Shown piece after piece: positions 7,673 through 12,045 of a stretch of DNA of 12,045 nucleotides. The DNA comes from an uncultured Bacteroidales bacterium (lineage in GTDB: Bacteria; Bacteroidota; Bacteroidia; Bacteroidales; F082). The notes under the pieces were generated by a model. It was not told where the DNA came from and did not search any database. It was given only the letters and a program-made list of their open reading frames with translations. Numbering within the stretch: the first letter of the stretch is position 1; each line of letters begins with the position of its first letter. The stretch covers positions 1-12,045 of the forward strand of contig CAMKAR010000027.1 of assembly GCA_946410535.1 (NCBI GenBank), written 5' to 3'. The position numbers were made by a program, and so were the translations under genes.

Positions 7673-8815
7673 ATGAATTTCGACCTGACACCCGAACAAG
7701 AAGCCCTGCGCCAGCGTGTGCGCGACTTCGCCGAACAGGAAGTGAAACCTGTGGCTCGCCAAAATGATGAAGACCAGCATTTCGATGTGGAACTGACCCT
7801 CAAGATGGCCGAACAAGGTCTTTTGGGTATGACAGTCCCGAAGGAATATGGCGGTCAAGGGCTTGACAACCTGAGTTATATCATCGCCGTGGAGGAGTTG
7901 GCCCGTGTGGATGGCTCCACTGCCGCCACCATTGCTGCCGACAACTCGCTCGGCATCGGTCCCATCAAGGATTATGGCACCGAGGAACAGAAGCAACGCT
8001 ATCTGCCGCGCCTCTGCAAAGACCGTCTCTGGGGCTTCGGCCTGACCGAAGAAGACGCGGGCAGCGACTCGCGTGGCACCAAGACCACCGCCGAATATGA
8101 CGGTACGCTGTGGCACCTCAACGGCTCCAAAATTTTCATCACCAATAGTGCCACGCCGATTTCGCTTGGCACCACGGTGCAAGCCGTTTCGGGCATGAAG
8201 GATGGCAAGCCGGAGTTTACAGCCCTGCTCGTCGAAAACAAAAAGGAGGGCTTCACTCAAACGCCTATGCACGACAAGATGATGTGGCGCGCCTCCAACA
8301 CTGGCAAGCTTGTCTTCAACGATGTGCGCCTCATGGACGACTGTGTGCTTGGCAAGCCGGGCGAAGGCTCCCACATCATGCTGGCCACCCTTGATTCGGG
8401 TCGCCTGTCGATTGCCGCCATGGGATTGGGTTGTGCACAAGGTGCCTACGAGATGGCCTTGGCCTACTCGAAGAAACGTGTGCAGTTCGGTAAGCCCGTG
8501 TGCAAGTTCCAGGCGGTGGCCTTCAAGCTCGCCGATATGGCCGTAAAGATTGAAGCAGCCAGAAATTTGCTCTATCACGCCTGCTGGCTCAAGGACCAGC
8601 ACCGTCCTTTCGGCAAGGAAGCTGCTATGGCCAAGCTCTATTGCTCGGAAGTGGCTGCCTCGGTGTGCGACAATGCCGTCCAGGTGATGGGCGGTCACGG
8701 GCTGCTGAAGGAGTTCGACATGGAGCGCTTCTACCGCGACCAACGCATCCTGCAAATCGGTGAAGGCACCTCTGAGATTCTCCGTTTGGTGATTTCAAGG
8801 GCCATCGGATGCTGA
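7673..8815 (+). CDS. Acyl-CoA dehydrogenase (FAD, short/branched-chain type)
   Basis: This 380-residue flavoenzyme oxidises an acyl-CoA to the 2,3-enoyl-CoA and passes electrons to an electron-transfer flavoprotein. The full three-domain architecture is present: helical N-terminus (DLTPEQEALRQRVRDFAEQE), middle beta domain with flavin signature GLTEEDAGSD at 123-132, and C-terminal helical domain with KKRVQFGKP at 267-275 and QVMGGHG at 337-343. The catalytic-base motif is GEGTSEILR, with Glu364 in the position used by short- and medium-chain enzymes (isovaleryl-CoA dehydrogenase uses a different glutamate, so this argues against a classic IVD). Length is normal. It follows the carboxylase subunit by 29 bases with no terminator between, so the two are likely co-transcribed, and a double hairpin follows its stop. 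etfA/etfB are not in the window. Substrate chain length cannot be told from sequence alone. Confidence 0.93.
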   Translation: MNFDLTPEQEALRQRVRDFAEQEVKPVARQNDEDQHFDVELTLKMAEQGLLGMTVPKEYGGQGLDNLSYIIAVEELARVDGSTAATIAADNSLGIGPIKDYGTEEQKQRYLPRLCKDRLWGFGLTEEDAGSDSRGTKTTAEYDGTLWHLNGSKIFITNSATPISLGTTVQAVSGMKDGKPEFTALLVENKKEGFTQTPMHDKMMWRASNTGKLVFNDVRLMDDCVLGKPGEGSHIMLATLDSGRLSIAAMGLGCAQGAYEMALAYSKKRVQFGKPVCKFQAVAFKLADMAVKIEAARNLLYHACWLKDQHRPFGKEAAMAKLYCSEVAASVCDNAVQVMGGHGLLKEFDMERFYRDQRILQIGEGTSEILRLVISRAIGC

Positions 8816-8835
8816 TTTACGGGGTGAGAAACTGT

Positions 8836-8895
8836 AAATTCCGTCAGTCAACTGACGCAATTTAGCTAAATTCCGTCAGTTGACTGACGGAATTT
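8836..8895. repeat. Nested palindrome: two tandem hairpins with complementary loops
   Basis: Hairpin 1 (8836-8863) is AAATTCCGTCAG, loop TCAA, CTGACGCAATTT. A four-base AGCT joins it to hairpin 2 (8868-8895): AAATTCCGTCAG, loop TTGA, CTGACGGAATTT. Hairpin 2 is a perfect 12-bp stem; hairpin 1 has one C-C mismatch, due to C8858. The two loops are reverse complements, so the whole 60 bases is also one long palindrome centred on AGCT and broken only at C8858/C8873. It begins 20 bases after the dehydrogenase stop. Confidence 0.9.
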
Positions 8896-8904
8896 TCATT
8901 TTTT
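8868..8904 (+). terminator. Intrinsic terminator of the acyl-CoA unit
   Basis: The second hairpin of the nested palindrome (12-bp perfect stem, TTGA loop) is followed by TCATTTTTTG, a good U-tract on the + strand. On the minus strand the sequence after the first hairpin is not T-rich, so termination looks one-way. The remainder of the 8816-9061 gap holds a 5-bp hairpin near 8929-8945, a promoter box at 8989 and an AT-rich repeat, but no gene. Confidence 0.75.
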
Positions 8905-8988
8905 GCTTGTTTGGAACAGAAAAAGTCCGCTGCTCAGTTCGCAGCAGTAAACATTAATAATTATGCGGCATATATCTGACTTTTTGAT

Positions 8989-8996
8989 TACCTTTG
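8989..8996 (+). promoter_or_regulatory. Bacteroidota -7 box TACCTTTG for the M49 lipoprotein gene
   Basis: TACCTTTG followed by C matches TAnnTTTG(C). Transcription would start near 9003, giving a leader of about 59 bases that consists largely of the AATCTTAAAT-type repeat. A clear -33 TTTG is not visible at the usual distance. Confidence 0.6.
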
Positions 8997-9012
8997 CCGC
9001 GTAATCCTATTT

Positions 9013-9057
9013 GGATTTCAAATCTTTGAATTTTAAATCTTAAATCTTAAATCATAC
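9013..9057. repeat. AATCTTAAAT-type AT repeat in the M49 gene leader
   Basis: Contains TTCAAATCTTTGAA (inverted repeat TTCAAA/TTTGAA, 2-base spacer) and then TTAAATC repeated in tandem (TTTTAAATCTTAAATCTTAAATC). Bases 9020-9038 match 7642-7660 at 18 of 19 positions. The repeat fills most of the predicted 5' UTR and ends 4 bases before the ATG at 9062. Confidence 0.55.
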
Positions 9058-9061
9058 AAAA

Positions 9062-10708
9062 ATGAAAATCAAAACTTTAACTTTGGTCGCTGCCTTGGCC
9101 ATCGCCGCTACGGCCTGCGACAACAAAAAACAACCTGAACAGCCCCAAGAGCCTGTCAAGCAAGAAACACACATGGCCGACAAGTACGCCGAGTACACCC
9201 TGACGACCAACATCGACCACCTCAGCGCCAACGAAAAGGAGATGCTGCCGTTGCTCTTCGAAGCCGCCGACATCATGGACAACCTCTTCTGGCAAGAGAA
9301 CTACGGCGACAAAGCCCAACTCATGGAAATGATTGGCGACAATGCCGACGTCAAGAAACTCGCCACCATCGCCTACGGCCCATGGGACGGCCTCGACGGT
9401 AACAAGCCTTTCGTCGACGGCATCGGTGCCAAACCCGCTGGTGCACAGTTCTATCCCGCCGACATGACCGAAGAGGAATGGAACGCCTTCGACGATCCGA
9501 ACAAGACCAGCCAATACACCATGATCCGCCGCGACGAGAACGGCGCCCTGAAGTGCGTGTGGTATCACGACTACTTCGCCGAACAAATCGAAAAGGCCGC
9601 CTCGTTGCTTGATCAGGCTTCCGAGCTGGCTGGCGACAAGGAGTTTGCCGAGTATCTGAAACTCCGCGCCAAAGCCCTCCGCACCGACGACTATCTTGAG
9701 AGCGACATGCAATGGATGGACGTGCGCAACAACAACATCGACATGGTGATTGGCCCCATCGAGAACTACACGGATGCTCGTTATGGCATCAAGGCCTCGC
9801 ACGAAGCCTTCATCCTCATCAAGGACCAAGAGTGGACCAAACAATTAGCCCGCTACGCCTCGTTTGTGCCTGAACTTCAGAAGCAACTGCCCGTGCCTGC
9901 CGAGTATAAGAAGGAAGTGCCCGGCTCGGACGTCGACCTGGCTGCCTACGACGTGGTTTACTATGCCGGCGACTGCAACGCCAACTCCAAGACCATCGCC
10001 ATCAACCTGCCCAACGACGAGCGCGTGCAGCTGCAACGCGGCACCCGCAAGCTCCAGCTCAAGAACGCCATGCAGGCCAAGTTCGAGAAGATCCTTGAAC
10101 CCATCTCCAAGGAGCTGATGACCCCCGAGTCGATGGAACACATCAAGTTTGACGCCTTTTTCTCCAACGTGATGTTCCACGAGACCGCCCACGGCATGGG
10201 TATCAAGAACACCATCACGGGCAAAGGCACGGTGCGCGAAGCCCTTGGCAACCAATACAATGCTTTGGAAGAAGCCAAGGCCGATGTGCTGGGCCTCTAC
10301 CTCGTCACCAAGTTGGCCGAGATGGGCGAGTACACTAACACCACGATGGAAGACAACTATACCACCTTCATGGCAGGCATCTTCCGCTCGGTGCGCTTCG
10401 GTGCCGCCAGTGCCCATGGTAAGGCCAATATGCTTACCTTCAACTACTTCCAGAATGAAGGTGCCTTCGTCCGCAATGAGCAGGGTCAGTATGCCATCGA
10501 TTTCGAGAAGATGAAAGTGGCCGTTGAAAAGCTTGCCGGCGACATCCTCCAACACCAAGGCAACGGCGACTATGAAGCCACCAAGGCTTGGATGGGCGAG
10601 AACTGCGTCATCCGTCCTGAGCTGCAAAAGGACCTCGACCGCGTGAATGCTTCGGGCATTCCGGTTGACATCTATTACAACATGGGCCCCGATGTCCTGT
10701 TGGAATAA
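9062..10708 (+). CDS. M49-family (dipeptidyl-peptidase III-like) zinc peptidase lipoprotein
   Basis: This 548-residue predicted lipoprotein begins with a short signal and lipobox (ALAIAATAC, Cys19), then a Pro/Gln/Glu-rich linker. Zinc-site motifs are HETAH at 373-377 and EEAKAD at 403-408, so His373, His377 and Glu404 are the expected ligands and Glu374 the catalytic base. Classic DPP III has HExxGH and EECRAE; the shorter HExxH with EEAKAD, plus YGPWDGLDGNKPF at 105-117 and QRGTRKLQLKN at 325-335, matches the DPP III-like branch found fused to Nudix domains in plants and alone in many bacteria. Family members release dipeptides from short peptides; activity of this branch is less well known. 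Codon use is strongly biased to C-ending codons, suggesting good expression. It appears to be monocistronic, with a promoter at 8989 and a hairpin after the stop. A peptide ABC transporter ATPase lies two genes away, which could fit peptide use. Database names such as 'Zn-dependent hydrolase' or Nudix are likely for relatives. Confidence 0.85.
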   Translation: MKIKTLTLVAALAIAATACDNKKQPEQPQEPVKQETHMADKYAEYTLTTNIDHLSANEKEMLPLLFEAADIMDNLFWQENYGDKAQLMEMIGDNADVKKLATIAYGPWDGLDGNKPFVDGIGAKPAGAQFYPADMTEEEWNAFDDPNKTSQYTMIRRDENGALKCVWYHDYFAEQIEKAASLLDQASELAGDKEFAEYLKLRAKALRTDDYLESDMQWMDVRNNNIDMVIGPIENYTDARYGIKASHEAFILIKDQEWTKQLARYASFVPELQKQLPVPAEYKKEVPGSDVDLAAYDVVYYAGDCNANSKTIAINLPNDERVQLQRGTRKLQLKNAMQAKFEKILEPISKELMTPESMEHIKFDAFFSNVMFHETAHGMGIKNTITGKGTVREALGNQYNALEEAKADVLGLYLVTKLAEMGEYTNTTMEDNYTTFMAGIFRSVRFGAASAHGKANMLTFNYFQNEGAFVRNEQGQYAIDFEKMKVAVEKLAGDILQHQGNGDYEATKAWMGENCVIRPELQKDLDRVNASGIPVDIYYNMGPDVLLE

Positions 10709-10748
10709 ATGATTCGGAAACAAATCTTACATAAATCTTAATAAATCG

Positions 10749-10790
10749 TTTTTGTGCAGAGACGGTGTACACACCGTCTCTACACAAAAA
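10749..10790. repeat. GAGACGGTGT hairpin repeat, copy 2 (near-perfect 42-base palindrome)
   Basis: TTTTTGTG (10749-10756), one unpaired C, AGAGACGGTGT (10758-10768), AC, ACACCGTCTCT (10771-10781), one unpaired A, CACAAAAA (10783-10790). The arms pair over 19 positions with one mismatch. It fills much of the 99-base gap between the M49 gene and the pentapeptide gene. No T-run follows on either strand beyond the stem, so it is not a classic terminator, although it may stop or stabilise transcripts. It is related to the degenerate hairpin at 5546-5570. Confidence 0.85.
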
Positions 10791-10807
10791 CCAAAAAAAT
10801 CAACAAC

Positions 10808-11884
10808 ATGACAACATCAGAAATACAGGCTATTATCGCCAATAAAGAATTGCAAGACATCGACTTCGGTGGCCAAACCCTCGAAAGCCTCGACTTCAGC
10901 GGCTGCACCTTGACGAATGTCAATTTCAAGAATGCCACATTGAAGCATTGCCGTTTCGACGAGGCTGTTTTGGACAGCTGCGATTTCGACCACAGTGGTC
11001 ATTCCGATGAACCCACTTTGCAGAGCGCATCGTTCAAAAAAGCCACCCTTGAGAACTGCCGTTTCCGTTATGCCACCATCGCGTGGAGCGACTTCCGCTA
11101 TGCCCGCATCAACAACGCCACCTTCGAGGATTCAACCGTCGACTTCTGCGATTTCTACCGCTGCTTTTTCGAGGGCGTGGTGCTCTTCAAGCATTCATCG
11201 TTCGGCAATTGCAGCTTTTTCAACACCTATTTCGGTGACGGTGCCAACATCCGTCGTGACAATCTGCGCAATGGCAAGATCATCCAGCAGGACAAGGATG
11301 CCTACACCAAGTTCCTCGTCGACTGGCACGACTTCGGTACGGGCGTGCGCACCAACGACCGCCGCCAGGTGTCGGACTGGAGTCCCAGCGCCGCCGTGAA
11401 AGCACGTTGGGCCGATGCCGAGGACATCTACAAGACCCTCAACGGCCTCTGGAACGAAAAGGGCTATTTGGCTGACGCCAACTGGGCCTACGTGCAAGGT
11501 CGCCGCATGGAACGCCGACGCATGATGACCGAGATGACCGATGCCAACGTGAAGGTTTCCACCAAAATCGGCAACCTGTGGCGCATCTTTACCAATTGCC
11601 TTTCCGACCTCTTTTTCGGCTATGGCGAGAGTATGCTCAAGATGATTTTGACCTACATTTTCACTGTTCTGGTTTTCGCTTTCATCTTCAGCAAGGAGGT
11701 GTCGCTGCTGCATTATGTTGAGGCCCTTGGCGTGAGCCTGAAGAACATGGCCGGCATGGACTCGGAGGTGCTGCAAGGCGTGTCGCCGTTGGTCGACATG
11801 CTGAATTTGGTGCAGACCACCATCGGCATCCTGCTGACCGGTATCTTTGGTTTTATTTTGGGGAATAAGATTCGCAATCAATAG
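10808..11884 (+). CDS. Pentapeptide-repeat protein with ion-channel-like C-terminus
   Basis: This 358-residue protein starts at ATG 10808 (MTTSEIQAI). A longer reading from GTG 10754 would begin inside the hairpin repeat and adds an unlikely basic stretch, so I reject it. Pentapeptide repeats occupy about residues 17-62 and 72-140, with phenylalanine often at the central position (NVNFKNATLKHCRF, WSDFRYARINNATF). A helical linker at 204-240 (AEDIYKTLNGLWNEKG .. YVQGRRMERRRMM) matches the linker seen in pentapeptide/ion-channel fusions. The membrane part begins with LFFGYGESMLKMI, has helices at about 276-296 and 331-352, and ends LLTGIFGFILGNKIRNQ. That resembles two-helix (Ion_trans_2) pores, but the filter position reads LKNMAGMDSEV (311-321) instead of a TxGYG-type sequence. 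It may be a non-selective or inactive pore, or just an anchor. No promoter box was found upstream. The 3' end overlaps the convergent ABC gene by 7 bases. Confidence 0.8.
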   Translation: MTTSEIQAIIANKELQDIDFGGQTLESLDFSGCTLTNVNFKNATLKHCRFDEAVLDSCDFDHSGHSDEPTLQSASFKKATLENCRFRYATIAWSDFRYARINNATFEDSTVDFCDFYRCFFEGVVLFKHSSFGNCSFFNTYFGDGANIRRDNLRNGKIIQQDKDAYTKFLVDWHDFGTGVRTNDRRQVSDWSPSAAVKARWADAEDIYKTLNGLWNEKGYLADANWAYVQGRRMERRRMMTEMTDANVKVSTKIGNLWRIFTNCLSDLFFGYGESMLKMILTYIFTVLVFAFIFSKEVSLLHYVEALGVSLKNMAGMDSEVLQGVSPLVDMLNLVQTTIGILLTGIFGFILGNKIRNQ

Positions 11885-12045
11885 GAAGCGGATGCGTTTC
11901 TCCCCGGCAATGCCGCAATCAGTTTTTTGGTGTAGTCATTCTGCGGATGCTCGAACAGGGCATCCGCTTCGTTTATCTCGACGGGCTTGCCGTTGTACAT
12001 CACCACCACGCGGTCGCTCATGAAACGCACCACGCTGAGGTCGTG
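11878..12045 (-). CDS. Oligopeptide/dipeptide ABC transporter ATP-binding protein (C-terminal end only)
   Basis: The reverse strand is open from the window edge to a TGA at 11880-11878, giving 55 codons. The first visible residues, HDLSVVRFMSDRVVVMYNGK, match the H-loop (switch histidine) and following strand of Opp/Dpp-type ATPases. PVEINEADALFEHPQNDYTK then corresponds to the family's 'E..(A)..LF..P.HPYT..L' tail motif, which separates peptide/nickel importers from other ABC ATPases. These proteins power import of short peptides or nickel from the cytoplasmic face. The C-terminal cysteine-rich/zinc extension common in OppD/DppD is absent; the protein ends shortly after LIAALPG. The Walker motifs and signature are outside the window. 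The gene converges on the pentapeptide gene with a 7-base stop overlap. Confidence 0.85.
   Translation of the reverse strand, partial: HDLSVVRFMSDRVVVMYNGKPVEINEADALFEHPQNDYTKKLIAALPGRNASASY

Noticed and set aside
7655..8755. Minus-strand open frame (366 codons) opposite the acyl-CoA dehydrogenase
   Set aside because: The + strand carries all family motifs of the dehydrogenase; the antisense frame has low-complexity His/Val/Leu-rich sequence and no recognisable domain.
8836..8895. CRISPR-like array at the tandem hairpin
   Set aside because: There are only two units joined by a 4-base AGCT, no spacers and no cas gene; it is a palindromic hairpin pair.
8929..8945. GCTGC/GCAGC hairpin upstream of the M49 promoter
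   Set aside because: Only 5 bp with a 7-base loop and no U-tract or second copy; easily expected by chance.
9845..10723. Minus-strand open frame (292 codons) opposite the M49 gene
   Set aside because: Antisense to the zinc-site region of a well-supported peptidase; no motif of its own and no promoter or start context.
10754..10807. GTG 10754 start for the pentapeptide gene
   Set aside because: It lies inside the palindromic repeat, and the added 18 residues are a basic stretch that does not look like part of the family; ATG 10808 follows an A-rich leader and begins a natural N-terminus.

Overview
The window looks like a piece of chromosome from a Bacteroidota member, most likely order Bacteroidales. 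Four things point there: a BatD-BatE pair, a large secreted protein with a C-terminal type IX secretion (T9SS) sorting domain, three intergenic -7 boxes of the form TAnnTTTGC (the Bacteroidota promoter type), and genes with A-rich leaders in place of strong Shine-Dalgarno sites. Coding DNA is fairly GC-rich at third positions and the intergenic gaps are strongly AT-rich. I cannot name a genus.

Layout: (1) 1-2496, the 3' end of a Bat aerotolerance-type operon: batD (5' truncated by the window edge) followed after 21 bases by batE. (2) 2656-5538, a 960-residue secreted beta-propeller protein with its own TAnnTTTGC promoter and a T9SS sorting domain. (3) 5643-8815, a probable two-gene acyl-CoA unit: a biotin carboxylase/biotin-carrier fusion, then an acyl-CoA dehydrogenase 29 bases later. 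A GNRA-loop terminator overlaps the promoter of this unit, and a remarkable double hairpin closes it. (4) 9062-10708, a lipoprotein version of an M49 (dipeptidyl-peptidase III-like) zinc peptidase with its own promoter. (5) 10808-11884, a pentapeptide-repeat protein with a C-terminal two-helix, ion-channel-like membrane part. (6) 11878-12045 on the minus strand, the last 55 codons of an Opp/Dpp-type peptide ABC transporter ATPase, whose stop region overlaps the end of gene 5 by 7 bases.

No gap between genes exceeds 300 bases (159, 104, 246 and 99 bases). The gaps carry most of the unexplained structure. They hold a 60-base nested palindrome made of two near-identical hairpins with mutually complementary loops (8836-8895), two diverged members of a GAGACG/CGTCTC hairpin family (5546-5570 and 10749-10790), and AATCTTAAAT-type AT-rich repeats just before two start codons. 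I found no tRNA, rRNA, CRISPR array, insertion sequence or phage gene.

Functional themes are envelope biology (Bat, T9SS cargo, lipoprotein peptidase, channel-like protein) and acyl-CoA/branched-chain metabolism. Peptide use may link the M49 peptidase, the peptide ABC ATPase and the acyl-CoA genes, but that link is inference. I see no clear sign of a wholly new multi-gene system. The best candidates for novelty are the intergenic hairpins, the channel-like protein with a degenerate filter, and the lipoprotein M49 enzyme.
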